Shown here in pieces: positions 1-9,228 of a stretch of 64,000 bases of DNA. Position 1 is the stretch's first letter, and every line of letters begins with the position of its first letter. The translations under genes and the position numbers were made by a program. The DNA is from Bacillaceae bacterium SAS-127 (lineage in GTDB: Bacteria; Bacillota; Bacilli; Bacillales; Domibacillaceae). The notes beneath the pieces were generated by a model. That model had not been told where the DNA came from. It saw nothing but the letters and a program-made list of their open reading frames with translations, and made no database searches. The stretch lies in contig NKXN01000004.1 in NCBI GenBank assembly GCA_002261155.1, forward strand, positions 62,001-126,000. Direction: 5' to 3'.

Positions 1-96
1 GGCTACAGTGTGATTGGTGGGGGAAATCCACTCGAAGTGTTCGATCCCCGAATATGGATTCATTTAGTGGAAGTTTTATATAATAGCTTTTTTTAA
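1..96 (+). CDS. C-terminal fragment of a small EpuA-type protein (partial)
   Basis: An open frame enters from the left edge and stops at TAA 94-96. The visible tail carries [16 protein letters not shown] and ends in a hydrophobic/aromatic stretch. From memory this matches the C-terminus of EpuA-type small membrane proteins (often labelled 'DNA-directed RNA polymerase subunit beta' in Bacillaceae), which lie just upstream of fabZ. The stop overlaps the fabZ ribosome site, so the two are probably co-transcribed. Only about 31 residues are visible, so the family call is tentative. Confidence 0.5.
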   Translation, partial: GYSVIGGGNPLEVFDPRIWIHLVEVLYNSFF

Positions 97-109
97 GGTG
101 GGAAATTAT

Positions 110-532
110 ATGTTAGATATTCAACAAATTAAAGAAATTATTCCGCATCGCTATCCTTTTTTACTTGTTGATCAAGTGCTCGAAGTTGAAGAAGGAAAAC
201 GCGCAGTCGGTATTAAAAATGTAACAGCAAACGAAGAATTTTTTAACGGTCATTTCCCGGATTACCCAGTCATGCCTGGAGTGTTAATCGTGGAAGCATT
301 AGCTCAAGTCGGAGCGATTGCGATGTTAATCAAAGAAGAAAACCGTGGAAAACTCGGCTTTTTAGCTGGTATTGATCAATGTCGCTTTAAACGTCAAGTT
401 CGCCCTGGCGATCAGCTTCGACTAGAAGTGGAAATGCTTCGCTTCCGTGGAGTGATCGGCAAAGGAAAAGCCGTTGCGACTGTCAATGGTGAACTAGCTT
501 GTGAAGCAGAAATTACATTTGCATTGAAGTAA
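110..532 (+). CDS. fabZ: 3-hydroxyacyl-[ACP] dehydratase FabZ
   Basis: Dehydrates beta-hydroxyacyl-ACP in type II fatty-acid elongation in the cytosol. The 140-aa hotdog-fold protein has the usual family length. It carries the N-terminal [11 protein letters not shown] motif and the active-site segment [13 protein letters not shown] with the catalytic His, followed by the helix with EALAQVG. The ATG at 110 is chosen over an in-frame GTG at 98 because AAGGTGG (95-101) sits at ribosome-site distance from the ATG and overlaps the GTG. The preceding gene stops inside this ribosome site, suggesting translational coupling. A terminator follows directly. Confidence 0.95.
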   Translation: MLDIQQIKEIIPHRYPFLLVDQVLEVEEGKRAVGIKNVTANEEFFNGHFPDYPVMPGVLIVEALAQVGAIAMLIKEENRGKLGFLAGIDQCRFKRQVRPGDQLRLEVEMLRFRGVIGKGKAVATVNGELACEAEITFALK

Positions 533-534
533 GG

Positions 535-563
535 AACAAGTAGCCTATGCTGCTTGTTTTTTT
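535..563 (+). terminator. Rho-independent terminator after fabZ
   Basis: AACAAG-AGC pairs with GCT-CTTGTT around a short loop, followed by a run of T residues. Confidence 0.85.
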
Positions 564-627
564 ATTGAATATTTTTCAAGAAGGTGGAGAGGATATTTAC
601 AGATATTGAAAAAAGAAGGGAGCTTTC

Positions 628-951
628 ATGATGTACAAGAAACTTTTGCAATGGCTAGGAGGAACGGCCTTAATCGCCGTGTTGCTCGTTGGATGTGGCA
701 ATGACAATAATCCTCCTAATAATGACAACCCGGTCAATGATGAAGATAATGTCGACGAAAATATTGAGCAACAAGACAATAACAATATCAAAGAAGATAT
801 TAACGAGGAAATGCACGATGAGCATTATCCAGAATCAGAAGACAAGAATGTTCCAGGTGACGGTGATATGACGAAAGATAACAATACACCGGTAGAGGAT
901 CCGATTGAAGATAAAAACGATATGCAGGATGCGGATAATAAAGATGAATAA
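628..951 (+). CDS. Small acidic lipoprotein
   Basis: The 107-aa product starts with a Lys-containing n-region, a hydrophobic segment and the lipobox LLVGC (Cys about residue 23), so it is probably lipidated and held on the outer face of the membrane. The mature part is almost entirely Asn, Asp, Glu and Lys, with no hydrophobic core and no recognisable fold, so it is likely disordered. AAGGGAG near 613-619 serves the ATG at 628; a second ATG follows at 631. It is flanked by terminators on both sides and so is monocistronic. No function can be assigned. Confidence 0.75.
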   Translation: MMYKKLLQWLGGTALIAVLLVGCGNDNNPPNNDNPVNDEDNVDENIEQQDNNNIKEDINEEMHDEHYPESEDKNVPGDGDMTKDNNTPVEDPIEDKNDMQDADNKDE

Positions 952-952
952 A

Positions 953-980
953 AAAACAGGGGTACGATCCCCTGTTTTTG
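953..980 (+). terminator. Rho-independent terminator after the lipoprotein gene
   Basis: AACAGGGG pairs with CCCCTGTT around a 6-nt loop and is followed by a T run. Confidence 0.85.
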
Positions 981-1085
981 TTTTGTGAAAAAAACTTTGT
1001 CAATGCTTTGGCAGTATGATAAAGTAGAAGATATTATCAATTTATTGAAGTTCAGCTAGGACATTCTAGGAGGTACTTATTGTAA

Positions 1086-1654
1086 ATGTTAAGCGACTTA
1101 TCACAAGGAATTAAAATAAGTATCACACGTTCAATTACGACAGCATTTGAGCAATATATGGCGAAAATATTATGGGATGAAAATGCTTATAATTTTGAAG
1201 ACTTTATGCACGAATGGCAAAAATATATTAGCATCAGTTCTTCGTGGTACGGCAAAGTGAGCGATGAAATCAAGTCAAATCCTGAGTTTCATGCAGAATT
1301 GGCAGTGAAGATTAACGAAGTGGTCGAAAAGATATTATCAGAAACGCCAACGCCTGAGCAAATTGATACACTTAATCAACTGCAAAAAGAACTCGGAACA
1401 GATTACAATTATTCTTTCAAATCCGAAGCGAAATTCTACATTGACTTGTTGACCAATCAGTTAAAAAAAAAGAACAATTGAGTCCAGCTGATGAAAAAGA
1501 ATTAACGATCGCCTCTCTTCTTTACTATCAAGTTTACGACCAAGAACTGCCTAACCGGTCATATAGTAAGCAGGATATTGAATATATTATTCAGAAGCTT
1601 CAACAAACGATTGAAACTGGAAAAGATGAACTTATCTCCTCCAACATACATTAA
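1086..1654 (+). CDS. Hypothetical protein split by a frameshift at a poly-A run
   Basis: The zero frame runs 1086-1481 (131 aa), starting at an ATG behind AGGAGG near 1069. It contains a run of nine A at 1463-1471 and then meets TGA at 1479. In the -1 frame the sequence continues without a break, ...KKKEQLSPADEKEL..., to TAA 1652-1654, giving about 189 residues in all. The helical, charged continuation reads as a natural C-terminus. The site reads A AAA AAG in the zero frame, the heptamer used for -1 frameshifting in E. coli dnaX. So this is either programmed frameshifting, a one-base loss (mutation or sequencing error), or a genuine 131-aa protein. I do not recognise the family. Confidence 0.6.
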
Positions 1655-1690
1655 AGAGCCGCTCCATTAATCGGAGTGGCTCTTATTTTT
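1654..1690. terminator. Bidirectional terminator between convergent genes
   Basis: AAGAGCC-CTCC pairs with GGAG-GGCTCTT, with a T run on the plus side and A-rich sequence on the other. It lies between the frameshifted ORF and the convergent ywpF. Confidence 0.85.
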
Positions 1691-2126
1691 AGTTCTGTTC
1701 TTTCACAGTAGGAGTGTTGTGTCGTCGTTGAATCGATTGGTTGAAAGCTTCGATCAAAGCATTGCCCTCAAGCCCCTCTTTAACTAATTTTCCTAATACT
1801 TGTTTGGCATATTCGTTTCGCATCTTTTGGAGCTTTCCTTCAAGGAGGACATTGATTCCATTGTCGAGTATTTTCATGTCTCTCATTTCGGCTGTAAAGA
1901 TCGCTGGATCGTTATTCGGATGGGAAATGAGCACTTGTACGTTCAGTTCATCTTCTCGTTTTTGATAATCAGAGAAGGTTTCTTCATAGTCCTTACTTAC
2001 AAATAATTCAATTAACCATGTGCGTTTTTCATCTTCTTTGTTGATGATTAAGCCGTCGACAAGTTTAATTTCGTGTAACTGAGCACATTCATTTACAAAA
2101 AATCCTGCTATTTTAAAGGTTTTCAT
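1689..2126 (-). CDS. ywpF: YwpF-like protein
   Basis: The 145-aa soluble protein begins MKTFKIAGFFV and contains LVDGLIINKEDEKRTWLIELF, the recognisable core of the Bacillus YwpF family, whose function is unknown. AGGAG lies just upstream of the ATG on the minus strand. The position between fabZ and ssbB matches the B. subtilis ywp region. The C-terminal 40 residues are helical and charged. It is transcribed opposite to its neighbours and shares a bidirectional terminator with the upstream ORF. Confidence 0.8.
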   Translation of the reverse strand: MKTFKIAGFFVNECAQLHEIKLVDGLIINKEDEKRTWLIELFVSKDYEETFSDYQKREDELNVQVLISHPNNDPAIFTAEMRDMKILDNGINVLLEGKLQKMRNEYAKQVLGKLVKEGLEGNALIEAFNQSIQRRHNTPTVKEQN

Positions 2127-2379
2127 GAAAGGTGTAGCTCCTTTCCACTTTTAATCAAATTATATCATGTTCCTAACAATAACCAAACAAACGAGAAAAT
2201 TTCTAAAAAATGAAAAACCAATGATTTCCTACGTTTACTATAGAGAAACAGTTCGTTTATGAGTCGAAAGAGCATTTAGGTGCTGGAAATACGGTGGTGA
2301 ATAGCTAATATCCCAAGTTTACTTCATGTGAGACTTCAGAGTATGATAAAGCCATCTTAGGAGAAGGGAGGGAGCAACC

Positions 2380-2748
2380 ATTATTAATCAGGTGACACTT
2401 GTTGGGCGATTGACAAAGGATCCCGAGGTGCGCTTTACAGCAGATGGTAGAACTTTGTTAAATATGACGGTGGCCGTTAATCGTCCATACCGAAATCAAG
2501 AGGGGCTATCGCAGACTGATTTTATTTACTGCACTGTTTGGAATAAATCCGCTGAGAATACGGCTAAGTATTGTCGGAAAGGTTCGCTCGTCGGCGTGCT
2601 CGGTACGATTCAAACGCGCACATATGACGATAAAGATGGCAAGCGAACATATGTGACAGAAGTGATAGTGAACACGATCCGTTTCTTAGACAAAAAGCGA
2701 AATGATTCAACAGAGTCTGAGATGTTACCAATTTTGACGATACCATAA
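2380..2748 (+). CDS. ssbB: Single-stranded DNA-binding protein, ATT start
   Basis: OB-fold SSB of the short SsbB/YwpH type (122 residues from the proposed start), which lacks the long acidic tail of SsbA. B. subtilis SsbB protects incoming single strands during transformation. Visible motifs are NQVTLVGRLTKDPEVR, NMTVAVNRPY and the strand KGSLVGVLGTIQTRTY. No ATG, GTG or TTG is available at the family N-terminus. The conserved beginning (M)INQVTLVGR is encoded from an ATT at 2380, about 7 nt after GGGAGGG. The next possible start, GTG 2392, would cut into the first beta strand. A ComK homologue lies elsewhere in the window. Confidence 0.9.
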   Translation: MINQVTLVGRLTKDPEVRFTADGRTLLNMTVAVNRPYRNQEGLSQTDFIYCTVWNKSAENTAKYCRKGSLVGVLGTIQTRTYDDKDGKRTYVTEVIVNTIRFLDKKRNDSTESEMLPILTIP

Positions 2749-2762
2749 AGGGAGAAAAGAAG

Positions 2763-2921
2763 ATGGCGCAATCTGAACGGACAGATGAGAGAAGATTGGA
2801 AGAAATGACGTATTGCCTCGGTAAGGCCTTAGTGAAAATCCGCGAATTAGAAGAAAGAGTTGCTAAATTAGAACAACTATACCTCAAAGAACAGCCACAA
2901 AATCAATCCATTCTATGTTAA
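2763..2921 (+). CDS. Small coiled-coil protein downstream of ssbB
   Basis: A 52-aa ORF (MAQSERTDERRLEEM...) starts 14 nt after the ssbB stop behind GGGAGAAAAG, so it is probably co-translated with ssbB. Residues 9-40 form a leucine-rich amphipathic helix (LGKALVKIRELEERVAKLEQ), a likely dimeric coiled coil. I do not recognise a named family. The position suggests a link to ssbB, but that is only inference. A strong terminator follows. Confidence 0.65.
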   Translation: MAQSERTDERRLEEMTYCLGKALVKIRELEERVAKLEQLYLKEQPQNQSILC

Positions 2922-3000
2922 TAAATAACGACAAACTTCCTCATATACAGCTGAAAAGCTCTGCGCAACAAAACAGAATCTCCATTGCTGCCTCAAATGA

Positions 3001-3035
3001 GATAGCCGGTTCTTCTCCTCAAGAACCGGCTATCT
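3001..3035. terminator. Bidirectional terminator, ssbB operon / ywqA
   Basis: An 11-bp perfect stem, AGCCGGTTCTT with AAGAACCGGCT, lies between two convergent transcription units. Confidence 0.85.
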
Positions 3036-3036
3036 A

Positions 3037-5829
3037 TTACGTTAATGTTAATAGAGCTTGTAAATCTTGGTCTGATAATTCGGTAATCCATTGATCGCTG
3101 CTAATGATTTCGTCGTTTAACGCTTGCTTCTTTTCAAGCATCCCATCGATTTTTTCCTCTAACGTTCCTGTTGTAATCATTTTATGCACGTGAACAAAGC
3201 GATTTTGCCCAATTCGATAGGCGCGGTCCGTCGCTTGATTTTCCACGGCAGGATTCCACCAACGATCATAATGAATGACATGATTCGCCGCTGTTAAATT
3301 CAGCCCAGTGCCTCCTGCTTTTAACGAAAGCAGAAAGACGGGGAACTCACCGTCTTGGAATTTCCTCACTAGCTGATCGCGTTGATCTTTAGAAGTACTT
3401 CCGTTTAAAAACGGAACAGAGAAACCGAAGCGCTTTTCAATTTCCTGCTGAATCATTTCTCCCATCCCAATATATTGAGTGAAAATTAAACATGCTTCTT
3501 TTCGTTCAATAATGTTTTCGATCAGCTCCATCAGCTTATTCATTTTTTCTGAACGCTCAACGATATGACTCGGCACTTCCTCTTTTAAGTATAATGCTGG
3601 ATGGTTACAGAGCTGCTTAATTTTATTTAACATCTGCAAAATTAGCCCGCGCCGTTCAAAGGCTGATAGCTTGCTGATCTGTTCCATCGTCTCGTTGACA
3701 AGCTGCTTATAAAGCACTGCTTGTTCCACTGTTAATGGGCAATATTCCTTCTGCTCTAGCTTATCTGGTAAATTCAGTTCCACCTCTGGGTCCGATTTCG
3801 TCCGGCGCAGTAAGAATGGGCGAATTTTCGATTGTAGCATCGTTACTTTCTCTTTGCTACTATCCTTTTCAATTGGCACAATATAGTTTTTCTGAAATTG
3901 CTGTAAGCTGTTCAAGTAGCCGTGATTCGTGAAGTCAAAGATTGTCCATAGTTCTGATAAACGATTTTCCATCGGTGTTCCAGTTAAGGCGATATGATGC
4001 TTCCCTTTTAGTTTCCGAATGGCTCTCGACTGTTTTGTATGGGCATTTTTGATATTTTGTGCTTCGTCTAAGGCGACGGTGCTCCATTCAATTGACGAGA
4101 GGGTGTCAAAATCAAGATGAGACAGCCCGTAAGAGGTTAACACGACGTCTACATCGCGAGCGGCCGTTTGAAATACATCTTCTTGCTCGCGATTGCTTCC
4201 GTAATGCAGCATCACACGCAAATCAGGAGCAAATCGTTCTAATTCCTTTTGCCAGTTGCCGAGTACGGATGTAGGACAAATGATTAACGCAGGTGCCTCT
4301 GCTTGTTCTCGATCCTTGACGTGAAGCAAATATGAAATCAACTGAATCGTTTTACCAAGTCCCATATCATCTGCTAAGCAAGCGCCGAAACCACAAGAGC
4401 GGAGAAACATTAGCCAACTCATTCCTAATTGTTGGTACGGACGTAGTTCGGCGTTTAGCTTGGCTGGGGCTAGTTCAAGCGGAATCGTTGATACGTCCTT
4501 TAGTTGAGCGATCATCTTTTTGAATGAACGATTTAAATCGATTTGAATTTGTGCGAAGAGACGTGGATCAACGAAATCGTCCGTTGGTGTTTCTTCTTCG
4601 GGTACTAATTCTTGTTCAAGCAAATCTTGTAAGCGCAAGCCTTCCTTCTTCGCTTTCCGCATTAGTCCTTGAATCTTCCGTACCATTTCTGGATCAAGCT
4701 GAATCCATTCGCCGTTCACTTTCACCAACCGACGATTCTCTTCCGTAAGCTTTGCGAATTCATCTTCAGACAATTCTGCGCCATTCATTGACAAGCGCCA
4801 GTTGAAATCAACAATAGCTTGCAGCCCAACGAAGGAAGGGCGATGGCTTGTACTTTGTGATGACACCTTTGCAGATAACGACAGCGAGGCTTTACGAATC
4901 GATTCCCACCAAGAAGGCAGTAATATATGGACACCAAGCTGCATTAATTTCTCACTTGCTTCCGTCAGAAATAAAAAAGCCCCTTCCTCCGATAGCCGTG
5001 TTCGTAACTCTCCATGTTCTTCAAGCCAAGGAAAGACTCGTAGCCAACGAGCTTTCTCCTCATCTACTTCTGTTAAAAAGGGCGTCCACGTTTTCGGCAT
5101 TCTTCCTTTGAGAGAGTAGATTTTTTCCTCTTTCTTTTTATGAATGAGAACTGTTTCGAGCGTCCAATCTTCTCCATCCTCTGCAGGTTCTATTAATCGA
5201 AGACCAATATGAAAAGGAGTATCGCTTTCTTCTGTACCGATCCATTCACGAAAGCGAGCTTTATCAAAATAGCGATTTAATTCATCAGCTGTTAACGCAG
5301 TCGTTGCCAGTTGATGAAGAAGGTGCTGGTTTGTCATACTTTCGAATACCTCTTCGGCGCAGTGTTGGAATAGCGTTGTCACCAGCTCACGATTGCTCAC
5401 ATCTAGCACATGCTCATCCCAAAAGGTAGCGGAGAATTCATCCCAAACGGCATCGGGCACTTTCCAGCTAATCTTTTCTTCTTGGAATTCAGGAAGAAAT
5501 TCCCCGTCAATGATTGTTTCGTATAAGACAGGGGCAGCGGCTAAGCTAAAATGACCAAGTTCGTTCCACTCCCAATGAATGAAGCGATTAAATTGCTCGC
5601 TTTGAAATAAAGTGACCCAGTGCCACGGTGAAAGTAATACACCATGTTTACCTTCATGGATATCGTGAGGCAAACGCGAGCCATAGAAGCTTTCATCATG
5701 TCGCAAAAATAGCTGCTTTACCCATCGTTCAGGGGGAATGTTCTGACTGGATTCATTTTCTGCATAGAGAAAGAACTGTTTGTTTTCTGTCAAGGTCATA
5801 TGGATCATCATTGTTCTCGTTTTAAACAT
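3037..5829 (-). CDS. ywqA: SNF2-family DNA-dependent ATPase YwqA
   Basis: A 930-aa Swi2/Snf2 (Rad54-like) double-stranded DNA translocase. Residues 1 to about 430 are the bacterial SNF2-associated N-terminal region. The first RecA lobe has Walker A LADDMGLGKT, Walker B DEAQ and LTGTPMENRL. The second lobe has LSLKAGGTGLNLTAANHVIHYD and RAYRIGQ with the arginine finger. The family remodels or displaces proteins on DNA; the bacterial role is unclear. The ATG at 5829 overlaps the stop of ywqB by 8 nt, indicating translational coupling. This pairing with a SWIM-domain protein is conserved in Bacillus. Confidence 0.93.
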   Translation of the reverse strand: MFKTRTMMIHMTLTENKQFFLYAENESSQNIPPERWVKQLFLRHDESFYGSRLPHDIHEGKHGVLLSPWHWVTLFQSEQFNRFIHWEWNELGHFSLAAAPVLYETIIDGEFLPEFQEEKISWKVPDAVWDEFSATFWDEHVLDVSNRELVTTLFQHCAEEVFESMTNQHLLHQLATTALTADELNRYFDKARFREWIGTEESDTPFHIGLRLIEPAEDGEDWTLETVLIHKKKEEKIYSLKGRMPKTWTPFLTEVDEEKARWLRVFPWLEEHGELRTRLSEEGAFLFLTEASEKLMQLGVHILLPSWWESIRKASLSLSAKVSSQSTSHRPSFVGLQAIVDFNWRLSMNGAELSEDEFAKLTEENRRLVKVNGEWIQLDPEMVRKIQGLMRKAKKEGLRLQDLLEQELVPEEETPTDDFVDPRLFAQIQIDLNRSFKKMIAQLKDVSTIPLELAPAKLNAELRPYQQLGMSWLMFLRSCGFGACLADDMGLGKTIQLISYLLHVKDREQAEAPALIICPTSVLGNWQKELERFAPDLRVMLHYGSNREQEDVFQTAARDVDVVLTSYGLSHLDFDTLSSIEWSTVALDEAQNIKNAHTKQSRAIRKLKGKHHIALTGTPMENRLSELWTIFDFTNHGYLNSLQQFQKNYIVPIEKDSSKEKVTMLQSKIRPFLLRRTKSDPEVELNLPDKLEQKEYCPLTVEQAVLYKQLVNETMEQISKLSAFERRGLILQMLNKIKQLCNHPALYLKEEVPSHIVERSEKMNKLMELIENIIERKEACLIFTQYIGMGEMIQQEIEKRFGFSVPFLNGSTSKDQRDQLVRKFQDGEFPVFLLSLKAGGTGLNLTAANHVIHYDRWWNPAVENQATDRAYRIGQNRFVHVHKMITTGTLEEKIDGMLEKKQALNDEIISSDQWITELSDQDLQALLTLT

Positions 5830-7447
5830 CGATCAGCTTACCCTTTCTGCACTCTTCTTGAAATGCGCGCAAACGCTTCGTTTCTTCTAGTAGTGCCGTT
5901 ACATATTGTTCCCAGCGCTCGGTGCGCTTTAACTTTTTGTATAATGTGCGTAGTCGTTTCAAATAGCGGACCGCTTTTTTATAGCTATCTCGGTTTCGTT
6001 GACTCACTAATAAATCAATTCCATGATGATATAGTGGAAGCACTTCTTGTGGCGCCAATTTTTGCGCTTCTTTTAAACCTACACGGTCAAGCTCGATTAA
6101 ATCATAATCAACCCATGATTGTAGCTCAACCCATTCTTGAATTTGGTTCATATTTAATAAATACATACTTAAATCAGAATAACTATACGGAAGCATTCGC
6201 TCTAGTAAGCTTCGATAAAGTAAAGGCTCTTTCATCATCAGCCATTCTCGATCACAATAGGTGAGCAGCCAATTGACAAATCGGCGGCAATGAAAGCTAT
6301 CCCCGAGCTGCTGTAAGTAGGATTCTAGTTTTTGTTCAATCAATGTTAATAACATACGCGCTTTTTCGTATTGCTTGACAGAAAAAACATCATGTAGCCA
6401 AAACATATAATATTCAAGCGCATCTTCTTCAAGCTCATTCGCTACTTTTATAAATAATTCAAGCTGGTTTGCTAGCAAGAGCTGGTGCAAATAAGCGATC
6501 GAAAGGGCTACATCTTTCGGTTGTCTAGATAATTGCTCTAGCCGTAACCGTTCCTCTTTCCGCCAAGCTTCTCGTTTGAACAGATCATTCCATAAATAAC
6601 GATAAAGGTCGATTCGTTGCTCCTCAAATACATGCCATTTAGGAGAAATGATGTTAGCAGCTTCTTGTTGTAAATAATGGATATAATCATCAAATTCAAA
6701 AGGAAGGGCGTGGACGCTCATGCTTGCGGCAGCATCCGCAGCTTCTTCCACTAAATAGTATAAAAAGGAGGCCCCCGACCGTTGCCATATTTCTGGAGCG
6801 ATAGTTGAATCATTAAATAGTTTGATCATATATGTCAACAGACCAACATTAACATATAGCTCGTATAGCGGCTGCCACTCTCGCTTCGATGGCTTTCGCT
6901 TCAACAATGCCTCAAGTGCTTTTCGCCCTTCAAACTCGAGCGCATAAGGATTAGCTTGAATCACATCAAACGCCAAATTTTTTTGAGCTGTTCGATGGAC
7001 GGTTGTCATCCAAGCTTTCGGCCCATCTTCTGCTGTTACTCGATGATTGAATAGATCGCTCGCACGCATGACTCCAGGAATATCCGTTAACTCGGCTTTT
7101 GAAGAGAGCCAATCCTCCAACCATTTTTCCGCTATACCTATATCTTGATATGTTTGAAAGAAAAGGGCGATTTGATGAGAACACCAAGACTCCTGAGAGC
7201 AAGAACAAGTACTAAAGGAGGGAAAATCAAGATCAATTCCTACTTCATATGTCTTTGTATATGTCCAAACGGAACCAGATATTAGCGTTTCATTAACTGA
7301 TTTTACTTGAGCATTTTCATTTTCCAGTAACTCGAAGCCTTTGTTCACGATAGCTCGATCCTTAGATAGCGTTGGGCTAAGTTCTAATTTTAATTCTGAA
7401 CCGAAAGCATCCAATTGTTCCTTCAGTGCTTCACTGTTTGTATGCAT
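5822..7447 (-). CDS. ywqB: SWIM zinc-finger protein YwqB
   Basis: A 541-aa protein with an N-terminal SWIM zinc finger: CSC near residue 80 and CSH about 8 residues later, the CxCxnCxH pattern. The rest is alpha-helical and resembles the repeat-like tail of YwqB homologues. SWIM domains bind DNA or protein. The family is found next to SNF2 ATPases, and the 8-nt overlap with ywqA points to one complex or one process. GAGG-type sequence precedes the ATG on the minus strand. No biochemical role is established to my knowledge. Confidence 0.88.
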   Translation of the reverse strand: MHTNSEALKEQLDAFGSELKLELSPTLSKDRAIVNKGFELLENENAQVKSVNETLISGSVWTYTKTYEVGIDLDFPSFSTCSCSQESWCSHQIALFFQTYQDIGIAEKWLEDWLSSKAELTDIPGVMRASDLFNHRVTAEDGPKAWMTTVHRTAQKNLAFDVIQANPYALEFEGRKALEALLKRKPSKREWQPLYELYVNVGLLTYMIKLFNDSTIAPEIWQRSGASFLYYLVEEAADAAASMSVHALPFEFDDYIHYLQQEAANIISPKWHVFEEQRIDLYRYLWNDLFKREAWRKEERLRLEQLSRQPKDVALSIAYLHQLLLANQLELFIKVANELEEDALEYYMFWLHDVFSVKQYEKARMLLTLIEQKLESYLQQLGDSFHCRRFVNWLLTYCDREWLMMKEPLLYRSLLERMLPYSYSDLSMYLLNMNQIQEWVELQSWVDYDLIELDRVGLKEAQKLAPQEVLPLYHHGIDLLVSQRNRDSYKKAVRYLKRLRTLYKKLKRTERWEQYVTALLEETKRLRAFQEECRKGKLIDV

Positions 7448-7719
7448 AGATAGGGCCTCCGTTCGTATTTACTCGTATCCCCTCATTATAAAACAAATCG
7501 CTTAAATAAAAAATGTGAATCCTAAATCAATTAATACATTTCATTTAGTTGCAATAATTTCATTTATATTGCAAATATTAAATTTTTTGTCAATATAACT
7601 CGCGAATTGTTAGTTTCATTGCGTTATTGGCTGTAATATTGCTTAAACCTTTGTCGAGAGGGGTTTTTATTTGGAATATACCTGGTAGAATGGTAGAAAA
7701 TGATAAAGGAGGTAAGGGT
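7448..7719 (+). promoter_or_regulatory. Promoter and leader region of the first SLH amidase
   Basis: AT-rich intergenic region. A TAGAAT -10-like hexamer lies near 7686 and AAAGGAGG at 7705-7712. The stretch with TTAAATTTTTTGTCAATATAAC near 7580 resembles sequence about 110 nt upstream of the second amidase gene, so the duplication probably included part of the control region. No riboswitch was recognised. Confidence 0.35.
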
Positions 7720-9174
7720 GTGAGGAAAGGAGTTTTTTTAGTATTTTTGTCGTTTCTTTTAATCCTCCCTATAGAAAATTTTAAACACACAGCTTTGGCG
7801 AGTAATTTTGTGGATGTGCCAAGCTCGCATCGAGGAGCGAAAGAGATTAGCTATTTATCTCAAGGTGGTATTGTTAATGGGGGGATTAATGGGCAGTTCA
7901 GTCCGAACAAAGTATTGACACGAGCAGAAGCAGTTGCCCTCATTGGACGTGCGCTACAATTAGATGGCATGCAACGTTCAACGAGTTTCAAGGATGTTGG
8001 TTCAGGATTATTTGCTTCGGGGTACATTCAATCAGCTGTAGATAAAGAAATTGTGTCTGGGTATGGAGATGGCAGTTTTAAACCGAGCAAAGTAGTCACA
8101 CGTGGCGAAATGGCAATTATGATCAGCAAGGCACTCGGTTATTCATTTAACAATACAAGCAGTGGGGCTGCTCAAGCTCTGCTATCTCGAGGAATTGCTC
8201 AAGGCTTAACGGATGGATCTTTCGGTTTTGATCAATCGATTATTCGTGCGGACTTTTCTATATTTTTAGCGAGGGCGATTAATCCTGATTTCCGTTTGAA
8301 AGCAAATGAAGTTACTTTTGACAAAGATTACACAGTGAACACAAATGATTTAAGTGTAACAACCGGGCCGAATAGTGCGTACGAGAAAGTTGGCTCATTA
8401 AATAAAGGAACGGCTGTTAAAGGAGCTCATTCAATAGGAGCATGGTATTACATAAAATCCGGCTCTATTCAAGGCTTTGTACATGGGGATTACTTAGATG
8501 GAAAAGGAGAATCAGGAGGAGCAACGAATCCAGATCCGAAACCGGAACCAGAACTGCCAACAGGCAATTACGATCCACGAATTAAAAACGAAGTGGTTGT
8601 TCTTGATCCTGGTCATGGTGGCAAGCACCCTGGTGCGATGGCTTATGGTGTTAGAGAGAAAAATGTCGTGCTAGGAGTGGGTTTAAAGGCGAACGAAATT
8701 TTCAAGAAATCGCCTCTCCAAGTAAAGATGACTCGCTCAACAGATAAATACATATCACTTTCAGATCGTGTCAAATATGCACAACAGGTGAATGGGGATA
8801 TATTCGTTAGTATTCATGCCAACTCGCACTCAAAGGAATCTGCGAATGGGACAGAAACATATTACTATGCTTCAAGAAAGAATTCTCGTACGAACGATAG
8901 TAAATTGTTAGCAACGAAGATTCAAAACCGTCTGCTTGAGGCTTGGAATTTAAAGGACCGCAAAGTGAAAACGGGAGACTTCTACGTTATTCGCAAAACT
9001 ACGATGCCATCTACTTTATTAGAACTAGGTTTCATTAGCAATAAGAGTGAAAATGAAAAGTTGAAATCCGATTACTGGCAAAACGAAGCAGCAAAAGCGA
9101 TTTATTATGGAGTGCTAGACTACTATAAAGCAAAAGGATATAAAGTAGACTCGCTATACTCTGTTGCAAAATAG
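7720..9174 (+). CDS. SLH-anchored N-acetylmuramoyl-L-alanine amidase (copy 1)
   Basis: A secreted 484-aa autolysin. A signal peptide is followed by three SLH domains (about residues 30-195), a bacterial SH3-like domain (about 205-265), a PDPKPEPELP linker and an Amidase_3 catalytic domain (about 300-470). Zinc ligands are visible: His in DPGHGG, Glu in GVREKN, His in SIHAN; the catalytic Glu is in LLELGF. It cleaves the MurNAc-L-Ala bond. GTG 7720 behind AAAGGAGG is preferred to the far upstream ATG, which would bury the signal peptide. It is a close paralogue of the next gene; the SH3 motif LSVTTGPN differs from LNVRKGPN in copy 2. Confidence 0.93.
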   Translation: MRKGVFLVFLSFLLILPIENFKHTALASNFVDVPSSHRGAKEISYLSQGGIVNGGINGQFSPNKVLTRAEAVALIGRALQLDGMQRSTSFKDVGSGLFASGYIQSAVDKEIVSGYGDGSFKPSKVVTRGEMAIMISKALGYSFNNTSSGAAQALLSRGIAQGLTDGSFGFDQSIIRADFSIFLARAINPDFRLKANEVTFDKDYTVNTNDLSVTTGPNSAYEKVGSLNKGTAVKGAHSIGAWYYIKSGSIQGFVHGDYLDGKGESGGATNPDPKPEPELPTGNYDPRIKNEVVVLDPGHGGKHPGAMAYGVREKNVVLGVGLKANEIFKKSPLQVKMTRSTDKYISLSDRVKYAQQVNGDIFVSIHANSHSKESANGTETYYYASRKNSRTNDSKLLATKIQNRLLEAWNLKDRKVKTGDFYVIRKTTMPSTLLELGFISNKSENEKLKSDYWQNEAAKAIYYGVLDYYKAKGYKVDSLYSVAK

Positions 9175-9190
9175 AATAATAGGTATAAAT

Positions 9191-9228
9191 AGAAGGGAGA
9201 TGTTCAGCATCTCCCTTCTATTTTTTTG
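9191..9228 (+). terminator. Terminator after amidase copy 1
   Basis: A 12-bp stem AGAAGGGAGATG / CATCTCCCTTCT is followed by a T run. Confidence 0.92.

Noticed and set aside
597-1040. Minus-strand ORFs opposite the acidic lipoprotein
   Set aside because: They are complements of Asp/Asn/Glu codons without start signals; the plus-strand gene has a lipobox and a terminator.
5800-6264. A 154-aa plus-strand ORF over the ywqA/ywqB junction
   Set aside because: It lies opposite two well-supported coupled genes and has no ribosome site.
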